Assembly: GCA_018822545.1 (NCBI GenBank)
Contig: JAHJKA010000082.1
Location: forward strand, 1 to 36,893
Direction: 5' to 3'
Source: Pseudomonadota bacterium
GTDB taxonomy: Bacteria > Desulfobacterota > Desulfobulbia > Desulfobulbales > SURF-16
Length of the DNA: 36,893 bases
The first letter of the stretch is position 1; every line of letters starts with the position of its first letter. Shown here one piece after another: positions 18,615 to 25,963 of the stretch. Made by a program: the position numbers and the translations under genes. The notes under the pieces were generated by a model, which made no database searches, had not been told where the DNA came from, and worked only from the letters and a program-made list of their open reading frames with translations.

Positions 18615-19457
18615 TTATTTGGCGGCCATTTCTTCGGCGAAATCAGGATAGAGTTTGCGCATACAGTCAGGACAGGTGGTGTGGCTGAGTTCCGTGTCGG
18701 GATGCTTCTGGAGATACTCTTCAATCTGGTTTTTCTGGCCGTGGTCGTCACGCACTTTGTTGCAGGAAGAACAGATGGGCAGGAAACTACTTAAGGTCTT
18801 GATCTTGTCCAAGGCTTCCTGAAGTTCGAGAGTCAGCGTCTCTCTTTCCTTTTCAGCCTCTGTCCTTTCCGTGATATCAAGCATAGTCCCGATAAGCCCG
18901 GTCACCTTGCCTTCCGGGTTGTGAAAGGTGGCTTTGTGAAAGATGACATGGCGCGTACCCTTGCTGAAATGCTGGACATCGAACTCGTAAATTTGCACCA
19001 GCGGCTTTCCCGATTGCTCGGCATCCACTTCCTGGAAGATGTCGGCAATCTCCTTGGGCACAAGATCATGGATGTTTTTGCGGATCAAGTCCTCATTTGA
19101 AAAGCTAAAAAAGTCTGTAAAGCTGCTGTTGCATCCGGTGTAGAGATAGTTGATATCCTGGTAGAAAATAGGCACAGGGCTCGAGTTGATCAGCTGCTGA
19201 GGGAAATCCAGCGCCGCATCAAGTTTCCGCGCGGTCTCTTTTTGCAGGGCAAGAATGCGGCCGCTGATATATCCAAAAATAATAAAACAGATGAGGGTGA
19301 GGATTCTGCTGGAGAGTTCATGGCGTGGGACATCGAAAATTAAGACATCAAGGAAGGATCCTTTGGAAAAGATGAAGTGCTCAAAAAGGGCATCGGTGAG
19401 CCAGAGAAAAAGGCCGAGGCCGAGGGCGAGAGCAAGAGTTTTTATGAGAGGTTTCAT
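18615..19457 (-). CDS. Membrane PAS protein with C-terminal four-cysteine domain
   Basis: A 280-residue signalling-type protein. Two membrane spans (residues about 7-24 and 52-68) flank a short periplasmic segment. A PAS domain follows at about 85-200 with a PAC end (GLIGTMLDITERTEAEKE), then a coiled coil. The last 50 residues form a small domain beginning LPICSSCNKVRDD and containing CPDC, so four cysteines that may bind zinc. This C-terminal domain recurs at the ends of response regulators and PAS proteins in Geobacter-like bacteria as I recall, with no clear function. There is no kinase, GGDEF or other output domain. A repeat array lies directly upstream. Confidence 0.8.
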   Translation of the reverse strand: MKPLIKTLALALGLGLFLWLTDALFEHFIFSKGSFLDVLIFDVPRHELSSRILTLICFIIFGYISGRILALQKETARKLDAALDFPQQLINSSPVPIFYQDINYLYTGCNSSFTDFFSFSNEDLIRKNIHDLVPKEIADIFQEVDAEQSGKPLVQIYEFDVQHFSKGTRHVIFHKATFHNPEGKVTGLIGTMLDITERTEAEKERETLTLELQEALDKIKTLSSFLPICSSCNKVRDDHGQKNQIEEYLQKHPDTELSHTTCPDCMRKLYPDFAEEMAAK

Positions 19458-19489
19458 TGATGAAAGAGGCCTGGTCGGGGTTAACCGTA

Positions 19490-19537
19490 CTTATACCACA
19501 AGGGCACTCTTTTCAGTACCCCCTTGAGGGGTATAAG
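19490..19537 (-). repeat. Dispersed repeat, copy C
   Basis: Read on the minus strand this 48-bp segment has the core ACCCCTCAAGGGGGTA, then TGAAAAGAGTG and TTGTGGT. It aligns over about 46 bp with the segments at 28403-28456 and 32138-32183, with only a few mismatches. It lies between the DsrE and PAS genes. Confidence 0.7.
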
Positions 19538-19621
19538 TTTCGTTTGAGCAGACAGACTGCTCAACTTGAGCTTTATACCACAAGGGCATAAGTTTCGTTT
19601 GAGCAGACAGACTGCTCAACT
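19533..19621. repeat. Two 34-bp direct repeats with internal hairpin
   Basis: Identical 34-bp copies lie at 19533-19566 and 19588-19621. Each contains TTGAGCAG-ACAGA-CTGCTCAA, an 8-bp-stem hairpin. A preceding 16-bp element (TTATACCACAAGGGCA) is also duplicated at 19491-19506 and 19573-19588, so the second unit is a shortened copy that lacks the middle of the first. The array sits just after the DsrE gene stop (19627) and upstream of the PAS gene. Confidence 0.85.
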
Positions 19622-19626
19622 CAGCT

Positions 19627-19986
19627 TTAAAAGGTGATGACCTCGTAGCCCTCGTCAATGTATCGGCCCATGCTGGGATGGCCGTTCATGTCGCTCACCA
19701 GGGGAAGATTTTCAAACTTGATATCCTCCAGGGCGCCCAGTTTGGTGGCGCAGGCCTGGCAGACGGCGTCAATGAGGCCAAGTTCTTTGGTCTTGGCATA
19801 CAGGGCGTGGAGGTAATGGCTGTCTAATGCCATATCGGCAACCAGTTGGATAGCCTCCCCTTCAATAACGATTTTGCCCTCCCGGCCCCGTTCGTGGAGG
19901 TCAATGGCATTGAGGAGGACGTGGACAAAACACATGGGGTCACCCTGAAAGGCAAAGAGCACGGTTTTACTGCGGGAAGGAGTCAT
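19627..19986 (-). CDS. DsrE-family protein
   Basis: A 119-residue cytoplasmic protein of the DsrE/F superfamily (PF02635-like). It shows VLFAFQGDPMCFVHVLLNAIDLHERG at the N-terminus and the segment LGLIDAVCQACATKLG with two cysteines in the place where sulfur-trafficking members carry the acceptor cysteine. The C-terminus SMGRYIDEGYEVITF is typical of short DsrE-like proteins. The start at 19986 follows AAGGAAA; the open frame further upstream is non-coding. A hairpin (20015-20065) separates it from the peroxiredoxin gene, so readthrough expression is possible. A role in sulfur relay or redox handling is inferred from family and context. Confidence 0.8.
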   Translation of the reverse strand: MTPSRSKTVLFAFQGDPMCFVHVLLNAIDLHERGREGKIVIEGEAIQLVADMALDSHYLHALYAKTKELGLIDAVCQACATKLGALEDIKFENLPLVSDMNGHPSMGRYIDEGYEVITF

Positions 19987-20014
19987 GGTGTTTCCTTTTT
20001 GAAAAAGTTTTATG

Positions 20015-20065
20015 AATACAAAACGCCATACTTGTCGCCCAAGGGAAAGAATGGCGTTTTGTATT
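20015..20065 (-). terminator. 15-bp perfect hairpin between prxU and DsrE genes
   Basis: AATACAAAACGCCAT (20015-20029) pairs perfectly with ATGGCGTTTTGTATT (20051-20065) around 21 nt. On the minus strand it begins 18 nt after the peroxiredoxin stop. The T run after it is weak, so it may be a partial terminator that lowers expression of the DsrE gene. Confidence 0.55.
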
Positions 20066-20083
20066 GTCGCACATTGAAACGGT

Positions 20084-20806
20084 TTATTCAAAGGCTTGCT
20101 TTGTTTTCCATTCCTGCCAGACCTTGCCCACCAGATTGATACCGGGTTGCAGAGTGGCTTTACCTGGCATCCAGCCGGAAGGGGTGGCTTGACCGCCCTT
20201 GCTGTCGCGGACGAGCTGGAAGGCCTGGACCTGGCGCAGGGTCTCGTTGACATTGCGGCCCACCGGCGGGGTAAGCACCTCATAGCCTTGGAGAACGCCA
20301 TCTGGGTCAATGATGAAGCGGCCCCTGGTTTCAACACCGGCATCCGGATCATACACCCCATAGGCAGCACCAACCTTGCCGCCTGCATCCGAGAGCATGG
20401 GGTAGGGCACGCCGCCCTCCACCATCTTGCTCAACTCATCATCATTCCACATCTTGTGAACGAACATACTGTCGATACTCATGGACAGAACATCAACACC
20501 GAGCTTCTGGAATTCAGGATATTTTTCAGCGACCGCTGAAATCTCGGTGGCTCAGACAAAGGTGAAATCGCCCGGGTAGAAACAAAGCAGCACCCATTTG
20601 CCCAGGTGATCTGAGAGTTTAACATTGGTAAATTCGTTTTTATGATATGCCGGTGCCGTAAAATCAGGCACTTTTTTGCCGACCATTAACATTTTTCTTA
20701 TCTCCTTTGGTTGTTGGGAAGCTGCTTGTTCTTGTGTAGTTTCGGTCTCTTCGCCGACCAGGCCGCCGGTGGGTCTGGCACAGCCGACGTTTCCTTCTTC
20801 TGCCAT
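20084..20806 (-). CDS. prxU: Selenocysteine-containing peroxiredoxin (in-frame UGA = Sec85)
   Basis: A 240-residue AhpC/2-Cys-type peroxiredoxin when the TGA at 20552-20554 is read as selenocysteine. Upstream of the TGA is [13 protein letters not shown]; downstream, in the same frame, is [14 protein letters not shown] and the rest of the fold. In ordinary members this reads FYPxDFTFVCPTE, so the TGA is exactly the peroxidatic cysteine codon. A SECIS-like hairpin follows (20524-20541). The start at 20806 follows GAGGAGG. Residues 1-45 are an extra Gln/Glu-rich segment with GCARPTGG. The position of the usual resolving cysteine (VCPAGW) reads ATPSGW, and no cysteine occurs after Sec85. It reduces peroxides, probably with thioredoxin or another thiol. 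It lies 75 bp after alanine dehydrogenase. Gene finders that stop at TGA would split it in two. Confidence 0.92.
20524..20541 (-). promoter_or_regulatory. SECIS-like hairpin downstream of the UGA codon
   Basis: On the minus strand TTTCAGC-GGTC-GCTGAAA forms a 7-bp perfect stem with a GGUC apical loop. Seventeen nucleotides separate the UGA from the loop. The bacterial SECIS of E. coli fdhF also presents a GGUC loop, and the usual UGA-to-loop distance is about 16-37 nt. It would bind SelB and recruit Sec-tRNA. Confidence 0.85.
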
Positions 20807-20881
20807 AGATTCCTCCTCTGAGTTCAAGTTTACTCCTTGCAGGGTATAAACTGGTTTGGTAAGAATGATTATTAATGCTTT

Positions 20882-21988
20882 TTACAGATTATGTTCTTGC
20901 CATACTCTCTGTTGTGACTGAGCAACCTGCTGGCTGACTAAGCGACCGTCAAAAATATTGATACCCCGGTACAGGGCGCGGTCTTCACGGGCGGCAGCCT
21001 CAAGACCCTTGTGGGCCATGGCCAGACAATAGGGCAGGGTGGCATTGGTGAGGGCCCTGGTCGATGTCCAGGGCACCGCCCCGGGCATATTGGCAACACA
21101 ATAGTGGAGAATGCCGTCCACCTCAAATACCGGGGCAGAATGATAGGTTGGGCGGGATGTTTCGAGGCAGCCACCTTGGTCGATGGCCACATCAACGATC
21201 ACCGAGCCCTTTTTCATCAGGCTGAGCATGGCACGGCTCACTATCTTTGGCGCCCGCCCGCCCGGGATGTAGATGGCGGTCACAAGAAGATCGGCCTGCC
21301 GCAGCTCTTCTTCTATATTATGTTGGTTTAACGCCAAGGTGGTGAGGCGGCCCTGATGCAGAGCGTCGAGCTCCGCCAGTCTTCTTAAGTTGCGGCCGAG
21401 GATGGTGGTATGCGCCCCAAGGCCGATGGCCATCTGGGCGGCGTTGGTGGCCACCGTGCCAGTGCCAAGAATAGTGACATGGCCAGGCGGCACCCCGGGA
21501 ACCCCGGCAAGCAGAACACCGCGCCCGCCTGCTTCTTTCTCCAGAAAGCGGGCGCCTTCCTGAATAGCCATGCGGCCAGCCACCTGACTCATGGGGGAGA
21601 GCAAGGGTAGAAAACCATTGTCGAGCTGCACCGTTTCATAGGCCACCGCCCTGACTTTGCTTTTTATAAGACTGTCGGTGAGCTCCGGGGCCGGAGCAAG
21701 GTGAAGATAGGTGAAGAGGATCTGGCCAGCCCGCAGCAGCGGCAATTCAGGGCCCAGGGGCTCCTTGACCTTCATAACCAGCTCCGCCTGGCCGTATACA
21801 TCCCGGCTTGAGGAGACCAAGGTGGCGCCGGTCTGTTTATACTCTGCATCGGCAATGCCGCTGCCCTCGCCGGCGTGCTGTTCGACCACCACGGTGTGGC
21901 CAGCTTCGGTTAAGGCCTTGACCCCGGCCGGTACAATGGCCACCCGAAATTCCTTTTCTTTGATCTCTTTAGGGACACCGATGATCAT
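20882..21988 (-). CDS. ald: Alanine dehydrogenase
   Basis: A 368-residue NAD-dependent L-alanine dehydrogenase interconverting alanine with pyruvate and ammonium. The N-terminus MIIGVPKEIKEKEFRVA and PAGVKAL are characteristic. Catalytic regions are VMKVKEP (substrate lysine) and FTYLHLAPA (catalytic histidine). The Rossmann motif is ILGTGTVATNAAQMA. The C-terminal VANMPGAVPWTST is also a family signature. Start ATG 21988 follows AGGAGAG; a GTG one codon upstream is less likely. One small oddity is LLAGVPGVPPGHVTILG, where typical enzymes have GGVPGV. It is the first gene of a minus-strand group with the selenoperoxiredoxin. Confidence 0.95.
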   Translation of the reverse strand: MIIGVPKEIKEKEFRVAIVPAGVKALTEAGHTVVVEQHAGEGSGIADAEYKQTGATLVSSSRDVYGQAELVMKVKEPLGPELPLLRAGQILFTYLHLAPAPELTDSLIKSKVRAVAYETVQLDNGFLPLLSPMSQVAGRMAIQEGARFLEKEAGGRGVLLAGVPGVPPGHVTILGTGTVATNAAQMAIGLGAHTTILGRNLRRLAELDALHQGRLTTLALNQHNIEEELRQADLLVTAIYIPGGRAPKIVSRAMLSLMKKGSVIVDVAIDQGGCLETSRPTYHSAPVFEVDGILHYCVANMPGAVPWTSTRALTNATLPYCLAMAHKGLEAAAREDRALYRGINIFDGRLVSQQVAQSQQRVWQEHNL

Positions 21989-22219
21989 CACGCTCTCCTG
22001 TCAGAAACTGACTCTAGGGAAATCTTATATGGCACAGCACAACAACTCAAATTTTTTATCCGCTTGGCTCGAATTAAGGAGCAGGGGGGCACAACAGCTA
22101 GGTCTGCTGGTCATGCCGATTCTGACTCCACCTTGACTTTGCGTGGGATTTTGCGGCAAGCTGAAGGGAATCAAGTGGATAAGGGCGTTATAGATCACTG
22201 ACAATTGATCGGGGTAGCT

Positions 22220-22927
22220 ATGAAGTTTGTTCTTGCAGTTTTTATGGTGATCTTTGTGACGATGGGGTCAGCCTCAGGCCAGGAAATTTTTGTGGTGAAC
22301 ACCGGCTTTACGCCACCCGTCTCCACATTTTTTCAGCTGGTTGTTGAGGAGGCCTTTGGTCGGCTGCAGATCCCGGTATTTTTTCAGGTGATGTCGGCGG
22401 AAAGATCCCTGCAGCTTGTCAATCGCGGTATAGATGATGCCGAGTGCTGCCGCATTCCCGACGCCATACGTGCCGATTACCCCGGCCTTCTTTCCGTGCC
22501 GGTCAGTTTTTACACCGCCACCTTCTCGGCCTTTACGAAAGATCCTGCCCTCCAGATCAGGAACTGGCAGGACCTCAAGCCATACAGCGTCGGGGTGGTG
22601 ACGGGCTGGAAGATCCTGGTGGACGGAGTGGCCAAGGTCGAGCCTGCCGGCTATACCATGGTAGACAGCCCGGAGGCTTTGTTCAAGATGCTGGATCTGG
22701 GCCGCATCGATATTGCCACCCTGGGCTATCGCTCCGGCCTGCAGGTCATTGACAACCAGGGGGTGGAGGGTATCCATGTTCTTGAGCCCCCTCTGGCGCA
22801 AAGGGCGCTTCATATGCAGTTGCACCCGCGCCATGCTGACTTACTGCCCAGGATTACCAAGGTCCTCCTGGACATGGAGGCTGATGGCACCATCGCCCGC
22901 TTACGGATGACAGCCCTGGGCAATTAG
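22220..22927 (+). CDS. Periplasmic solute-binding protein (family 3-like)
   Basis: A 235-residue exported protein related to extracellular solute-binding protein family 3. The signal peptide is MKFVLAVFMVIFVTMGSASG, so ATG 22220 is preferred over an in-frame start 15 bp earlier. The mature part has the typical elements of the fold: RSLQLVNRGIDDAECCRIP, LSVPVSFYTATFSAFTKD, LKPYSVGVVTGWKILVDG and LDLGRIDIATLGYRSG. No permease or ATPase gene is near. Instead a sensor kinase gene follows 36 bp downstream, so it probably acts as a ligand-sensing partner in signalling rather than in transport. The ligand is unknown. Confidence 0.82.
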   Translation: MKFVLAVFMVIFVTMGSASGQEIFVVNTGFTPPVSTFFQLVVEEAFGRLQIPVFFQVMSAERSLQLVNRGIDDAECCRIPDAIRADYPGLLSVPVSFYTATFSAFTKDPALQIRNWQDLKPYSVGVVTGWKILVDGVAKVEPAGYTMVDSPEALFKMLDLGRIDIATLGYRSGLQVIDNQGVEGIHVLEPPLAQRALHMQLHPRHADLLPRITKVLLDMEADGTIARLRMTALGN

Positions 22928-22962
22928 ATACCCAGGCCGCCCATACTTATTCCCATACTCCT

Positions 22963-25935
22963 ATGAACTTTCTGCAAAATAAAATAGCCAAACGCCTCTT
23001 ACTCTACCTCGGACTCTTTGGTGTTCTCATTACGCTGCTCTCGGTGGTGGGCCATGTCGTTTGGGAGTATCGCAAGGATGTGGCTGCCATTGATGATCGG
23101 CTTGAGATTGTTCGCGTGAGCAACGTCGGGAGTATTGGCAATGCCCTCTGGACCCTGAACGATAAGGCGATCCAGACTCAGCTTGAGGGTATTGTTAGCC
23201 AGCCGGATATTGCCTATGCAGTCATTAAAAATGATGAGAATGAGACCCTTCACGCGGTGGGAGCCCTGCCAGAGGGGCGGCTCATCCGTCAGGAGTATCC
23301 CCTTGTCTATGTCTACCGCGATCGTGACCATCAGCTCGGCACCTTGGAAGTTGTAGCCTCTCTGGTTGGCATCGAGCAGCGGATGATCGATCAGGCCATC
23401 AATATTCTTGTCATCGAGGCCGTGAAGGTATTCATGCTTGCAAGTTTTATTTTTCTGGTGGTCCAGTTTGTCATCACCCGACATCTGGCTACTCTTGCCG
23501 AGTATGCCCGGTCCTTTCGCCTGGCTGATTTTCCGGAAAACCTCGAGATCAGGCGCGTAAGCAGGGTGTTGCGTGGCCCTGATGAGCTGGATGAGCTGGT
23601 TGCCGCCATCAACGATATGCGCCGCAAACTCAAAAAGACCTATGACGATCTCGTGGGCAGTCATGAGGTGCTGTTGCGAGCCCAGCACGTTGCCCATATT
23701 GGCAATTGGAACTGGAATCTGGTGACGGGTGTCACCACCTGGTCGGACGAGCTCTACAGTATTACCGGTATCTCTCAGGAGGAGTATGACGGCACCTATG
23801 AGATGTATCTGAGTTGCATCCATCCCGAAGACCAGCAACAGTTTAAGGCCTTGACTGCGAGAATCGTGGCCGACAAGGCCCCCTATCACGAGGAATACCG
23901 GATTGTCTGTAAGGATGATGGCCAGACGCGCTATGTCCAGGAGGATGGTATCGTCAGCATTGATGCTGCGGGCAAGATCACCAATATCATGGGAACCATC
24001 CAGGATATCACTGAGCGGAAGCGAGCCGAGGTTGAACTGGCGAACTCCAAGGCCCTGCTTGAGTGCCTTATCCATTCCATTCCCGACCTTATCTTCTACA
24101 AGGATAGAGACAGTGTTTACCTGGGTGGCAACCGCGCTTTCTGCGCGTTTACCGGTCATCCCGAAGAGGATATTGTCGGCAAAACGGATTTTGATTTTTT
24201 CCCCCAAGACGTTGCACAATTTTTCCGGGAAAAAGACCAGGAAATGCTGAGGAGTGGAGAGCCCAAAACCAACGAGGAGTGGGTGGATTATCCGGATGGC
24301 CGCCGTGTGCTCCTTGAGACCCTGAAGACGCCGTTTTATGGTCCGGGCGGAGAGGTTTTGGGGCTGATCGGTATCAGTCGAGACCTAACCACTAGAAAGC
24401 TCATGGAGGTCCGTCTTGAAAAAAGTGAGGAGAAATTCCGACAGCTGGCGGAAAATATTCAGGAGGTTTTCTGGATTATATCACGCAAAAGCAAAAGTCT
24501 GCAGTACGTGAGCCAGGCCTATGAAACCATTTGGGGCAGGACGTGCCAAAGCCTCTTTGCCGATCCCATGGCGGTGCTGGAGAGCATTGTCCCAGAAGAT
24601 CGGGAGAGGGTGACACAGGCCATTGGCGATAATCCCCAGGAGAAAATGTACCTGCCCGAGTTCCGGATTAGCCGGCCGGATGGCAGTTTGCGCTGGATTT
24701 CAGCCCGGATCTTTCCGGTGCACGATGCACGTGGCGATGTGTATCGCTATGCCGGGATTGCCGAGGATATCAGCGAAAGGAAACGCAACGAGGAGGCCCT
24801 GCGCCAGTCCCAGAAGATGGAGGCCATGGGCACCCTGGCCGGCGGCATTGCCCATGATTTTAATAATATTCTCACCGCAATTCTCGGGTTTAGTGAATTG
24901 GCATTATTATACATGCCGGAAGAGGGGTCTGTACGAGACAGTATCGAGCAGGTCCGTTTGGCCGGCAACCGGGCCAAGGAGTTGGTCAAGCAGATCCTTT
25001 CTTTCAGCCGCCAGAGCGAGGCCAGCCGTTCTCCGCAAGAGTTGACGGTACTTGTTAAAGAGACCTTGAAATTGTTGCGGGCCAGCCTGCCGGTCAATAT
25101 CGCCATCAGCCAGGATATTGCGCCAGATGTCGGTCTTATCCTGGCCGACATCACCCAGATTCATCAGGTGTTGATGAACCTCTGCACCAATGCCGCCCAT
25201 GGCATGGCGGAGCATGGCGGTACCCTGACCATCGGCATCCATGAGGTTGCCTTTGCCGGGGATGATGAGGCCAGGCCCCGCGAGTTGGCGCCCGGGACCT
25301 ATGTCCGGCTGACGGTGCGTGATACCGGCACGGGTATCCCCCGCCGGGTGTTGGAGCATATCTTTGAGCCCTATTTTACCACCAAGGCGATGGGGCAGGG
25401 TACCGGCCTGGGACTCTCTGTGGTCCATGGTATCGTGGCCGACCATGGTGGTGTGGTCCTCGTCTCCAGTACCGTTGGTGTGGGAACCTGCTTTGATGTT
25501 TTTTTCCCGAAGGTCACAGTTCGGCCATTGGCGCCTGAAAAGATTGACCAGAAGCCCTATATCGGCACGGAATCCATTCTCCTGGTGGATGATGAGGAGG
25601 CCATTGTCAAGATGGGCCAGAGGATGCTGGAAGGCGTGGGCTATCAGGTTACCATTGCCGCCAGTGGCGAGGAGGGCTTAGCAATATTTCAGGCGCAGCC
25701 CGATGCATTCCAGGTGGTGATCACGGACCAGACCATGCCGGGCATGTCTGGCGCGGAGATGGCCCAGCAGCTCTTGGAGATAAAACCGGATCAGGCCATT
25801 ATCCTCTGCACCGGCTACAGCACATCCATCACTGCTGAAAAAGCAAAGGCGGTCGGCATCCGGGATTTTGCCATGAAGCCCTTGTCTGGCCAAGAGCTGG
25901 CCCGGCTGATCCGTGGAGTTCTTGATGCTGACTGA
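22963..25935 (+). CDS. Hybrid sensor histidine kinase (3 PAS, HisKA, HATPase, REC)
   Basis: A 990-residue membrane kinase. TM1 is at about 11-32, a periplasmic domain at 33-148 and TM2 at about 150-172, followed by a HAMP-like linker. Three PAS domains lie at about 235-355, 360-480 and 485-605, each ending in a PAC signature (GTIQDITERKRAE, GISRDLTTRKL, GIAEDISERKRNE). The H-box GGIAHDFNNILTAILGFSEL has phospho-acceptor His631. The ATPase domain shows NLCTNAAHGM, DTGTGIP and GTGLGLSVVHGI. A C-terminal receiver (about 865-988) has VDDEE, phospho-Asp in VVITDQTMPG, and the conserved Lys in FAMKPL. The HDFNN subtype is common in deltaproteobacteria. The preceding binding-protein gene likely supplies its ligand signal. 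No separate response regulator is adjacent. Confidence 0.93.
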   Translation: MNFLQNKIAKRLLLYLGLFGVLITLLSVVGHVVWEYRKDVAAIDDRLEIVRVSNVGSIGNALWTLNDKAIQTQLEGIVSQPDIAYAVIKNDENETLHAVGALPEGRLIRQEYPLVYVYRDRDHQLGTLEVVASLVGIEQRMIDQAINILVIEAVKVFMLASFIFLVVQFVITRHLATLAEYARSFRLADFPENLEIRRVSRVLRGPDELDELVAAINDMRRKLKKTYDDLVGSHEVLLRAQHVAHIGNWNWNLVTGVTTWSDELYSITGISQEEYDGTYEMYLSCIHPEDQQQFKALTARIVADKAPYHEEYRIVCKDDGQTRYVQEDGIVSIDAAGKITNIMGTIQDITERKRAEVELANSKALLECLIHSIPDLIFYKDRDSVYLGGNRAFCAFTGHPEEDIVGKTDFDFFPQDVAQFFREKDQEMLRSGEPKTNEEWVDYPDGRRVLLETLKTPFYGPGGEVLGLIGISRDLTTRKLMEVRLEKSEEKFRQLAENIQEVFWIISRKSKSLQYVSQAYETIWGRTCQSLFADPMAVLESIVPEDRERVTQAIGDNPQEKMYLPEFRISRPDGSLRWISARIFPVHDARGDVYRYAGIAEDISERKRNEEALRQSQKMEAMGTLAGGIAHDFNNILTAILGFSELALLYMPEEGSVRDSIEQVRLAGNRAKELVKQILSFSRQSEASRSPQELTVLVKETLKLLRASLPVNIAISQDIAPDVGLILADITQIHQVLMNLCTNAAHGMAEHGGTLTIGIHEVAFAGDDEARPRELAPGTYVRLTVRDTGTGIPRRVLEHIFEPYFTTKAMGQGTGLGLSVVHGIVADHGGVVLVSSTVGVGTCFDVFFPKVTVRPLAPEKIDQKPYIGTESILLVDDEEAIVKMGQRMLEGVGYQVTIAASGEEGLAIFQAQPDAFQVVITDQTMPGMSGAEMAQQLLEIKPDQAIILCTGYSTSITAEKAKAVGIRDFAMKPLSGQELARLIRGVLDAD

Positions 25936-25963
25936 CGGGTAATCGTCTTGCTCGATAAAGGGC

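Noticed and set aside
19533..19621. Possible CRISPR array
   Set aside because: Only two copies with uneven spacing and a shared longer unit; no cas genes in the window.
20552..20806. Peroxiredoxin as two fragments or a nonsense-mutated pseudogene
   Set aside because: The stop is TGA at the catalytic Cys codon, the frame is otherwise intact on both sides, and a SECIS-like hairpin follows.
22999..24219. Minus-strand frame of about 400 codons
   Set aside because: It lies opposite the histidine kinase gene and shows no domain features.
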